DNA from: Gnetum montanum
Lineage: Eukaryota; Streptophyta; Gnetopsida; Gnetales; Gnetaceae
Direction: 5' to 3'
Assembly (NCBI GenBank): GCA_015680685.1
Contig: MNCI01003750.1
Location: 185,714-249,713 of the forward strand
DNA: 64,000 bases
In this document: positions 13,001 to 25,200 of the stretch, one piece after another
Numbering within the stretch: position 1 is the stretch's first letter
Layout of the letters: each line of letters begins with the position of its first letter
Program-made: the position numbers and the translations under genes
The notes under the pieces: generated by a model
What the model saw: the letters and a program-made list of their open reading frames with translations, nothing else
What the model was told of the DNA's origin: nothing
The model's database searches: none

Positions 13001-16000
13001 ACATTAGCTAGGAATCAAAAATGTATAGGTCTCAACTTTGCTCATGCAATGTGGTGTTGTATTCCCACATTGAAGGTCATCCAACTCAAAGAATCTAGTC
13101 ACCATTTGATCGTGAGTTGGGTTATCTTCAAGTTCTAAACTACACAAATAAGGCTTGGCTCAACCATCATTTTTGGACTACACCTAGATATACCCCCAAG
13201 ATAGGTGACAAGGGATCGTACATGAGATCAGTACACACTTATGAATGGCACATGCATCTATGAAAACAATTGGGTGTTGTGCAACTCAAACCCCTTGGGT
13301 CCAATGACTTAGGATATTAGGCCAAAGTAAGCATATGTATGGGTAAGATAGTCGTATTCATCTCCACATCCAACCCAAGGTGTATGCAAAATAAATAAAC
13401 AATGCAACCCATCCATTCAAGGTATGGGGATGAATATATTATTATTAACATGATTAGTTAATAATCCCTAAAAATACTACATGCTCCACACAATGCATAC
13501 TATTCAAATGCATCATCCACCTAATTACTACCTATGAGTTTAAGTGAATTGCTTATCCTAGGGTCCAAAGGGCTTCTAATCATAATTCATGTGGATTCAT
13601 TTTATGTAAAGCAAATAAATATACATGATCACACATATATTTTCTTTCATTTTCTTGGCACAAATAAAAGAATATAAATGCTGATAAATAAATGGGGTTA
13701 GCAAATTGAAGCAAAAATAAATAAACAATATTTACTCTACATGAAAGGAAAGTCTAACTATGACAAAATGTATCTAACATTCATATAATGAAAGACTTAC
13801 TCCAAGGATACTTCTAAGCTTTCAAGATGCAATATTCCCATCATACAAATGAAGAAGTAACTGTGCATCTCAAGTGTATTTTAAATGTCATATAAGAATT
13901 AGCTCACATCATACAATGGAGAGAGTTACAATAGTTAGGGTTTGTTTCTCAAGGGAATCCATTAAGGGACAAAATCTAACTATGACATAACAAAGCAAAT
14001 AATTTGAAATTTGTGTAAGCTTACAAAACATTAGTTTGGTTCATCCTTCCCAGAAGGATTTGGACTCAATTAGCAACTTGCATAATCACATTGAATTACT
14101 TGAAGTTCTACATTAAGATCCTCTATCAACCACCAAAGTTCATTTTCTTTGGCATCCAATTCATGATCTTCGTTTTTAGGGCTTCTATTTTCTTCCTTTA
14201 ACTTTAAACATCCTAAACTTGGCAAACAAAATCTGAAATTAGGGCTTGAATTTTTTTAGCAATCAAATATGTGTTTAGAGGAAATGGAGGACCTGAAACT
14301 AAATCTGAAATTATAATCTACACAGTTCATGAGTTGGGATTTAACAAGATTTTATTTTGTTTTATTTTTCTTAGCCTAAGGTATCTTTCAAACTCTGCAA
14401 TATCTATATTTGTGCATGATGCAAAACCTTTTGTTCTATGGTATGAGTGAAGTTGATGTCTTAGCCTAGTATCTAATACAAGAGTCTAGCATTTCATCCT
14501 TTCATTTCCTTGTAGAGGTCTCATGCAAGTACATCAAAAACATGAAAAGAGGAACCAAGAAAAGTTCGAACCTAGAGTTTCTAAGATGCCTCAAAAGAGT
14601 ATCTATGAGTCTAATGAACCACATCTTTCAGCCATATCTAGATTCATTTGTGATAATCTTCATAGATAACATTTTGATTTACTCCAAGAGTTATAAGGAA
14701 CATGAGCTAGCTCCAAGATAAGTCCCGAATGACATTGTGGTTTTGGGCTTATGAGCTAGCTTCTTTTCTTTTTCTTTTTCTTTTTCCTTTTTCCTTCTTC
14801 CAGATCATGTGCAGTTGGTATTTAATGTTTTCATAGTCATTCTAAAGGAATGACCCCCATCTTTCTATCCAAGGCTGGTGATCTCTTATGTGGGCTACAA
14901 GGACTTAGTTCTTGGAGGTGTGTGATGGTGTTAGCCCTCACCATTTTATCCAACCTCAGTGTTCTTCTTGTGTAGGCTACAAGATGTTGTAGGATTAGAG
15001 AGACTTGGTGTATCATAGCTGGATGGCCAACGGGTCCATTGAGTACTCATTTTAAAATTTAAAAGAAAGCTATGCATATTGAAGATTTTTATTTTGTATC
15101 ATTTGTTAAGTGCACATGTTCTGTTTTGTTGATCATTTTTTGGTCAGTTTTGAGGGGTTGTTAAGAGAGTTGTCATGTCCCAAATCATTGTTAAATGGTC
15201 CTTTGTTCAAGCCTACATTTCTCTCAATGTAAAAACATGAGAGGTTAGAAAATTATTAATGAAAATTTCAAAGTTTGGAACCATGTTAATCCATCATGGT
15301 GTTCAAGCTTAGTACATATCAGATTTTATTGTTGTTTCTTCTTTCCATATTGCACATGAGATTTTGTTTGATTTCTACTGCATAAAATCAGAATTTTGAT
15401 GTTTTAACAACATCTGCCCCTAGCATAGAATCTGTCTCTGTTGCTTTCTATTAGCTTTCCAATAGATCCTATGGGTCTTCAGACATAATAAAGCTTTATT
15501 TCATTTCATAAATACAATGCATTGCTATCTTGACAGTTTGGGGATTTGAAGCCTGTAGAACAATTCAGATGATGGGCTGTCCTCAAATTTACTATATTTG
15601 TTTCTCCTGGTAGCTTCACCAATTGATTAGGCTAGAAAAATTTATTTTGTATATATGTTAATCTTTAAGAATTCTTTGACTTGAAAAAGTTTGCTAAAAA
15701 AGTCTAGCATTCATCTCATTATGTTAAAGATTATCCTATTCTTCTAATTTGATGTTGTTGTGATTTCCTGGAAACATACAAACTTGGAAGGACAACATAA
15801 TCTTTCATCATATAGAGCTGTAAATTATTTGAAATTCTTAGTATGGATATATTTATTGTCGCTGATGTATGCATCACTTCCTTTATATTAAGAAGTTCTT
15901 TTTAAAAAAAAATTTCAAGTATATGTTTGCATGTCTGAATGAAAGGAATGATGAGAATATGAACATTTTTCAAGCTTTGGTTGCCATCATTTTCCCGACC

Positions 16001-19000
16001 TTTTAATTTGTCAAGACATAAAGACTTTTTCCTATGTTGCCAAACTTGACTTTTCTTACTTTTTAACCATTGATGTGGAAAAATAATTACACATCAAATG
16101 TTATTCCATTGATGTATCTAACATGACATTCAATTTATTTTATTTCATTCAGTGAAACAGTAAACTATTCTAAACATGTTATGCCTATATCTTTTAGTAG
16201 AAGCTTCAGTTTTCTAATTTTCCAAAGGAAGCAGTAAAACAAATTTCAAATAAAGAAAAACTATGTTTATCATATTTATCATTTTCCTGCTATGGTATAG
16301 AAGGTATGGTAGTTAAAGCATAAATAAATGTTATGAACAAACTTTTACAGACAGAAGAAACTAATTACACCTTTGCAAACAACCACTTTAAAATTTTAAA
16401 TATCAATTCAGCAAAATAAGCTTAAATTTTGACTTTTGATCAAAGTTCAAAAAACATACGAAATTACACTAGAATCAAGATTCCCATATTTCCCTTGAAA
16501 ATGGCGGGTCTGAAATCTTGTGAATGCAACCCCAACCTTCAGATCAATTTCCTGACGAGCGTCAACAGCTAACGCTTCATTCTTATTAGGCTGAACAAGA
16601 TTATTCATGGCATTCCATATGTCTCTTTCAGCAACTGCAGAAAATCGAGCACGAAATACTCTTTCACCAGCCCTCTTTCGTAACACATCAACAGTGCATC
16701 CCATCACTATGAAACAAAATCAATTATTAGATGAGAATATAAAATTCAATGAACTCCAAGATGAAGGATAAAAATGATTGTGATGCCAGCATGATTGACA
16801 TTTCAAACAATGCAGAACAAAAAAATTTCCCTCCAAAGAAAAAGAAGGAGAAGGAAGAGATCGAAGATACCGTGATATCAACAAAACCAATGTGTCATCT
16901 CTCCAATGATGGGGTCTTTTTATTGAGTTGTGGCATGTTTAGGGGTGTTTTGAGCCTATTTTGATGAGTTCAAAGGGTTCCAAAGTCAATGAGGACTTGT
17001 TTGAAGGTATCCAAATGTTCTAGGCCTCAAACTAGGCATATTTATTTTTGGTCCTCTGAGGATAGACGTCTCCTCTAAAGTATAGATGTATCCTCTACAA
17101 CATAACTGTCTACTCTAGGAGAAAATACATCTTGTATGGGCAGTAGACATCTACTCCTACTCCTAGACATCTTCTGTGTCAAGGCCATCTTTGGAAAAGA
17201 TGTCTTCTACACCCAAGAGACATCTACTCTTGGCATCTCTACACTTGGAAAAGATGTCCTCTCCTTTTCAAAGACGTCTTGTAAAAATTCCAACAGACTT
17301 CAAATTGAATTGTAATGTGGAGAAAGATGAAAGGTCAAACTATAAAAAAACATCAAGGCCTAAGCTTGAGGAAAGGTCTCCCAAGTGTGAGGTGAAGAGA
17401 AAGCCTACAAGCTGCCTTTAGAGACACAGGTAGAAAGTGGCTTGAAAAGAAAGTGTGTGAAGCTCATCTTGGGCACTCCTGCTCACATTGTTGTGAGCCA
17501 TTTTTGGGCACTATGTAAAGAGGGTGAGAGAGAGCCATTGTTATTTGGCTTGAGTCTTGTAGGAAAGGAGTGTGATTGTGAGGATCTTGAATATTGTGTG
17601 TCCTTGGGGATTGTTTGTTTCCAGCTGTGTACTTGAATTTTAAGCAAGAATAAAGAGTTGTGCTTCTTTTCTTCTTTTCAATTGTGTGTTCTTGTGAGAC
17701 TTTTGGAGGATTTGGCTTCAATTTGGGATGTTAGGGCCTGGTCCTCATCAGAAGACTTAGACTTGTGCTTCAATTAACTGTTTAAAGAAAAATTTTAACA
17801 TTCAGCATTATCAGACCAGAAATTCCATTAAAGAAAAACCTTGAAGCAAGGAGATAAAAAACATTCCTCCATCCAAATCCAAAAAACATCAAGAACTTGA
17901 AAAGATTTATAAAGCATCAACAACAAGAGTTTGGAAAAAGAAAGAAGAAGTTCAAGATATAAGTATCAAGAGAGAAGAGCAAAAGACAACCATCAAGATT
18001 CAAAAAACAACAACAACAATCTACAAGTCAACTAAGAAGAACTATCTGTAAAAATATCAAAAAAGTTTCCAAGAAGTTTGAAGGTTGGCTAAATTTGCAA
18101 ACAGGACATAATGACTCCAAAATGCATTCTAAAGAAGAGATTGTTAGTTCTACACTTGGAATCATTACTCTTCTCACAAATTACTTGTCCTTGTTGTGGA
18201 TTACAAATTAGAAGAAGAAATGAATTCAACAACCCAAAATTCAAAGTAATTGAAGGCCATATTTACATATGGAAATATGGTAAATTCAAGTAAAAATGTG
18301 AAGACAACGTCAAAGGCAAAGATCAAATGAAGACAAAGATAAAAGTTTATGTAACATAGGGACAAAAGCCATGTAAACCTATTTCATTTTTTACCCCATA
18401 TAAGATAAAATAGAAAAATCATTTTACTTTCTATTTTATTAAAAGATTAATGCGTAGACGTAATAATAGAATGGCTCCAATCTCATGTGTCCCTTCAATT
18501 CCTAGCCCATCTTCCATGAAAATAAACTTGTCCCTTCAATAGTTATCATGGGCCCATCAAATGTCTATAAATACATATGCATATTATGTTATATTTGATC
18601 ATGAAGTAAGAAGATTAAATTGATTATGAAATTTCTCTTCATATTTATCAATTATTCATCAATTCATCATTCATAATGCATCATAAATTCATCATCAACT
18701 TTCAGATCCATTACCTTTTCTTCATCAAGCATCATCACCATATAATATTTTTTTCATTTATATTTCCAAAAATAGTGGCAGTCACCATCTCAGCTATGTC
18801 TCTCTTATATTTCAACCTTTTTAAGTCATTCCATTTGTATTTGAAAGCTGAGATAGGTGGCTACAAGCAGTCCAAATTTCATGTAAAGATCAAATACCGT
18901 TTGCAGGATATCCACTCTGCAAGTTACATAATTTTCTACTTTCCAAAACTATTCCAAAACAAGTGAAAGTCAATGAAATGATCATGTCTCCATTTCTGAA

Positions 19001-22000
19001 GATGTTAATGTGATTCTTACTTTATTTGAAATCTACAATCTGCACAAATATTCAGTTAAAATTTTGATTGGTTTTTGTTTTAATTGTGGGGCATTTTGTG
19101 AGGTTTCTAATAATATATATTTCATTGGCTAACTCTTTGTAATTGAAGATAACCAAGCAGTTCTTCCACTACTTAAAATTCTAACAAAGTTAGATTGATT
19201 CAGCCTGCCAACAAGAACATAATTACCCAATAAACAAAATACATAATGTAAAATCCATTCACACTGTCACATAAATAACATCTATATCTTATATACTATG
19301 AGGTGTGATTTATCGGCTGCACTAAAGCCCATTAAGAAACAATATAAAAGAACTCAAGGATAACAACAAAATTGACAGTCAATCACTAGTTGTTGGTCAA
19401 TTGGTTAGCTCAAATAGCTTTGTACTCGAAAGTGTTGGGTCGAAAGTTCCAGGAAGAAATACAGATACAGTGAAATTAACCAGAACAGGAAAATGACTTT
19501 ATCAATGCTCTATTGGTTCTAGCAAATAAATCAGTATCAACTAATAAAGCTTGGTGTGATCAAGAATGTATGATAATGTGCATAAGACAGAAAGGAGATA
19601 AATAAAACCCTATGTTGACAACAAGTCACTTAAAAACGTGAATAAAAAATCAACTGTAATAAAAGGAAACATATCAAGGGAAAACAAGTTGAACTAGCAA
19701 ACATGATAAAAACGGATTCAAGATAGTTTTTTAAAAGTTACCAAAAACTAGAACCAAGCATGGACCACAATTGTTTTAGAGTGAAGTAAATATACGTTAT
19801 TGATATTTATTTTTTAAATAATCTAGAGAACATTGGGATACTTTCCCTTATAATCCAAATACTTTAAACAATGTCAATGATAGTATTAGAAAATTAGCAT
19901 AAAGAAAAGCAATATATTATGAAAGATTTGCAAAGTTACTTTAAATATAACATTGACTAATTTAAGAAGACACCTGGAAAAGCCTACAAGAAGGTTTGAG
20001 AAATGTATTAAACAAACAGTGGAAAATTAACAAAGCAATAATGTCAAGCCCACCTAATTAGAGTGTTGGCTTGTGGTCTACAACTCACAAGTTTGATCAT
20101 AAGGGGAATGCTATTACCTATGCCACCTACAACAATAGTAAAAATATATGTCAAGGGACTATGGTGTTAGGTAGACAGCCGACCATAGTAAATAATCACC
20201 AAATTCTTTGCCTACCTTAATGAGTTAGCTCATGCTAATGAGATAAATGTACCAAGTTGAATAATGCCACACCTAGATGTGAATGTACCTGGCTGTAAAA
20301 CCCTCTAAAATCTCATGGATGAGTTATTTCAAATTTTGTAAAGGCTAGGGCATACCCCAAATGCAATATGTAGCAATTATAGGGCTTAGTTGCTCTGAAA
20401 TATGAACAAGGGCTTCTAGGGCATTCTATAGAAATGTTGTGCAAGATTGGTGCCTAAATGTTATGGAAAGAAGATAGGGATTCTCACAGCCAAGATAGGT
20501 ATTAGTAAAGAAGCAAGTCCAATGGCAAAAAATTCAGATGGCTGTGATGAGAAAACAAAAAATCAACATTATCTATCTCCAAGAAACAAAAGGACAAAAA
20601 ACACAAGAAATAGTTGAGGATTATAAGCTTTTATACTCAAAAAAGGATAATAGTCCAGATGGCATGGTTGTTTGTTGATGCAAAAATCTAGTTGCAATGG
20701 TAAGAGAAACACAGAAAACACAACAAATCCTTACATCAACCAAAACTGTTTCAAAAGATTTCAAGCTTAGAAACCAGCCTTAAAATCTTCTTGGCACAAA
20801 AAACAAGGAATCATCTTCAACTTAAAGTGCATGGCTGCTAGTGGGAGAAGAAAACAGAAAGAGGATGAAAGTATAGAGAAAGGATGATATCCATAAGAGG
20901 TTTCTTACCTCCTAGCTCCCTTGTTTCCTTTATTGAATCCTTGGTTATTTATAATGTTGTTACAATGAGGTGTTAGCTTAGTGGTATGAGTCCAAATCAT
21001 AGGTTTGATTCCACTAGGCAGCATTGAGTTATATATAAAAATTTCATAAAAAGAATTCTAAAACTGATCCAACAAATCCAAAGATTTGACTCAGTGGCTC
21101 AAATTATGAAGTTATCTTTTCAAAAGATTCATGTAAAGCAAAAGATTCTTGTTCTAGGAAGACTATACTAGATGGTAGCAGAAAATCAAATGTATACACT
21201 ATTAACAAAAATACGACAGGCTTAATTAGCAATGCAAGTGATGTTCGAATGTGGCATATAAATGTAGATATACCAAAAACTCTGGTCTCCAAAGACATGG
21301 TGCGTGGACTAGCCAAAATGAAGGACTTCATCTTAAACACATGTGAAGCATGTCAAAAGGGTAAGCAAACAAATGTAAGATTTGGTAAGAAAACTGTATC
21401 TCTATTTCTCGTCCCTTAGAATTACTTCACTTAGACTTAGTAGGTCCATCCCAAACTATGAGTCTAGGAAGGAAAAGTTATTATCTTACTATTGTTGAAA
21501 ATTTTTCTCATTTTACGTGGGTTGCATTTTTATCACATAAAGATGAAATATATGACCATTTTGTAAGAATTTGTAACAAGCTACAAAATGAAAAGGGTTA
21601 TGCAATTACGATGATCAGGAGTGATAATGGAGGAGAATTCAAAAATGCAAAGTTCGAAAAGTACTGTGAGATTAATGGAATCCATCAACTCTCTGCCCCC
21701 AGGACTCCTCAACAATATGGAGTTGCTGAATGAAAGAGCAGGCAACTAAATGAAATGGGGTGAACCATTCTAAATGATAGAAATGTCCCCTATCAAATTT
21801 GGGCTGAAGCCATTAACACTGCCTACTATGTCTCAAACAAAGTTCTAGTAGGACATTTCACTTAAAAACTCCTTAAGAACTTTATACTAGTAAGAAACTT
21901 TCAGTATGGTATTTTCATGTATTTGCAACTAAATGTTTTATTTTAAATGAAAAAGATGCATTATGCTTTTTTTTAAGAAAATCTAGGTTATCTATTAATG

Positions 22001-22247
22001 AGAAAGAGAGTAATAAAGCACAATATACATCATCACAAGCAAACCAAAGCTCGAGATCAGCTAAGAGGGCACCCCCTCCCAATGCCCAAAATCGGGGGTG
22101 AGAATATCCTCAACCACTAGAAAACATAAGAAGATGGAACAAAATATCATATGACAGGAGGGCCCTCCATCAAAAATAGGAGAGTTAACCTCCCCACTCA
22201 CCGACGCAACATGACCATTGCATCCAAGAACCCCACTAGTGCAACCG

Positions 22248-22285
<38 letters not shown>

Positions 22286-25200
22286 ACGANACAACAAAAA
22301 CGGTCTCAACAACCCCCCAAATCCTAACCGTGAAATTACATAACAACGCATACAAAAATTGTTACCCAACACCCTATAAACAAGGGGGACGACAGGTACA
22401 GGCACAAAAGGCCCTCTCCTGAGCATGGATAGCATCTAGGACGACGCTATGCTACTCAAAATCCACAAATGTCATCGCCTCCTGAAAGTTCTTGAACGCC
22501 TATTCCTTCCTTGTGCACTCCTCTGTGTTTCCTTCACCGTCTAGGTGTAGTTCCTAGCCTCGGTGCCTGATGTGCCTCCAGAGTGCATGCCAAAAAGTAT
22601 TTTGCCCTATGTCCATAATGACATATGGGCACCGCCCCTACCGCAACCATAATTTGGCACTCTACTCATGAGCACAATCCAATTGTTGTTGGATCAACAA
22701 GGCCTCCTCCTCCTCCTCCATGACCCTCCTCTCCTTCTCCCTCAACTCCTAGATTCACGCCTCTTCCTGGAGCTATGACCTCAAGGTCTCCCAAAGCTCC
22801 ACCTCAAGAGCCTCCTTGGCTGCCACCTCAACCAAATCTCTCTACCACCACTCTTTCCATGCCTCTTCTCAAAATCAACACTCAACCTCCTCCAAGTTGT
22901 GTTGGAATTCTTCCTCACGCATAGCCCATTGGTTCTACCAAACAGCCCGCTCCTCCCCCACATGACGAGCCATCACCTCCACCACCTTGGTCAAGATGTC
23001 GTCCAGGCATGCTGAAGCCAAATCCCCAACACCCCCTTGCCCACCCCCCACAAGTTCCCTCTCCTCCTCCCCCCAATCTCCCCTGGTGGGAGAGGGGATA
23101 ACCATCAACCCAACACCCCCTCTTCATCCAACAAGTCCAATGCCGCCCTTGGGCCGACCCCAACATGATCCCCCTCCAAATCATTCATCAAATCAACCAT
23201 AACCAACAACTTACAGCATAACCACCAGCATCCATAAACCATCTGGACAGGCGCCCTCGTAGTCGGAGGCAAAGCCCCCAACCTAGATGCCCTCCACAAA
23301 GCCATAATCAATCCCAAGTGTCGGCCCCGACATTGTCTCCACAACATATCCAAGAAAAGGCAAGGTTGATTCACAATGCAGCCAAGCTGCAAGCAACACA
23401 TACAAGTAAAGTGCAGCCCCTACAACTTTGAGATGTTGTTGGACTGCATTACGAAAATTTGATACAAAAGCTAATGAAGGTATGTTTTTAGGTTATTCTA
23501 CAATAAGCAAGGCTTATTGAGTTTACAACAAAAGAACTAATGTTGTAGAAGAAATCGTAAATGTTAAGGTAGATGATAATGATGGTCTATATCTCACTGT
23601 GCAAATTGATGATGCTGAAATTCCAACCAAGAGAGATGCACAAACACCACAAACACAATCAAATGAAAAAACCAAAAAGGGGGATGAAAGTGAAGATGAT
23701 GATCAAGACCAAAGTAAGATGCCAAGGCTAAGAAAATTACACTTGGTGATGTGATTGGGTGGTTGGATGATGGGGTAAGCACTAGAAGTAAAGCAAGAGA
23801 GTTATGTGCATATGTTGCGTACATATCACAAGTTGAGGCAAAGAATTTCAATTAAGCAGAAAAAGAAGAAGGATGGGTCTTAGCTATGCAAGATGAGCTA
23901 AACCAATTTGTTAGGAACGATGTGTGGGAACTTGTTCCCAAGCCAAACAACAAGCAAATAATTGGAACAAAGTGGGTATTTAGGAACAAAACTTATGAGA
24001 GTGGAAACATCATCAAAAACAAAGCACAATTAGTTGCTAAATGATACGACCAACAAGAGGGAATTGATTTTGATGAAGCCTTTACATCTATAGCTACGTT
24101 GGAAACAATTAGACATCTCTTAGCATATGCTTGCATGAAAAGAATTAAACTACATCAAATGAATATCAAGAGTGCATTTTTAAATTGAATTGAACCATCC
24201 AAAAAGAAGTTTTTGTTGAGCTACCTAAAGGATTTGTTGATCACATTCCCAGATTACGTCTACCAATTACAGAAAGCACTCTATGGACTCAAACAAGCTG
24301 GGGCCTGGTATGAAAGACTTTCTCAACATCTCTTGGACAATGAATTCAAGAGGAGCAGAGTCAATGTGACCCTGTTTGTCAAACGGTTAGATGCAAATAT
24401 ACTTATAGTGAAAATTTATGTTGATGACATTATTTTTGGGTCTAAATTCAAGTTCTAGAGTTCTAATCATCTTAATAATAACATCACATTCTAGAAGATC
24501 TTTCCCTATCCCCCTAATAACAACTAGTAGATCATTGGCTCTAGAGAAATAATCCTTAATTCTTTCTCCTTTCTTCATTTTGAGTTTATCATACTCACTT
24601 TGAAGAACTAAAAGTTTAAACTGTTTTACTACATAAGTTCCTTCATATGTGGCTTCCAAACATCCAAAATTTCTTTGGCAGTTTTACACCTGACTACTCT
24701 ATTGAACTTAGGTTTGTTAAGAGCACAATAAAGACAATTTCTAGCTTTCTAATCAAACATAAATTTGTTCTTTTCATTTAGAGTCCACGTACCTCTTGGT
24801 TTGAGAATGTTTTTTTTTTTTTGAGAGAGAGAGAATGTTCGGGATTGCATTACTGAGAAATTATAGTACAAGAGTATACAGTTTCAGGGTCATCAGAAAT
24901 GGCCCATAGGGGGGTGGAAAACCCCAACGCAGGGAAAAACTCGTCACCCCAAATCGACAAAACAGGGGGGAGCGTCCCCCCATGAACACAAAAACAAGGG
25001 GGCGCACCCCCATGAACACACAAGGGGGGGGGGGCCGCACCCCCTTAAACAAGGGGGGGGCACACCCCCAGGAAACACAGGGGGGCGCACCCCCGAACAA
25101 AAAACAAACGCCAAGGGGGCAAAACCAACATGTGGGGGGGGCAGAAGAAACAATAAGTGCCTGCGTTGCCGGAGAGGGGGGGGGGCTTTTAGGGGCATCC

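Larger units (their letters stand above)
21075..24445 (+). mobile_element. Ty1/copia pol fragment, interrupted by a LINE
   Basis: Covers GAG-pre-integrase, integrase and the first part of RT of a copia element on the plus strand. The pol frame is cut at 21966-23444 by a LINE tail with TSDs. On the left it starts without an LTR, next to a SINE. On the right it stops right after the YVDD motif at about 24445, where an oppositely oriented copia gag begins. Confidence 0.85.

Noticed and set aside
19395-19450. functional tRNA gene
   Set aside because: A- and B-box-like words are present but no cloverleaf with paired acceptor stem could be drawn; more likely SINE decay.
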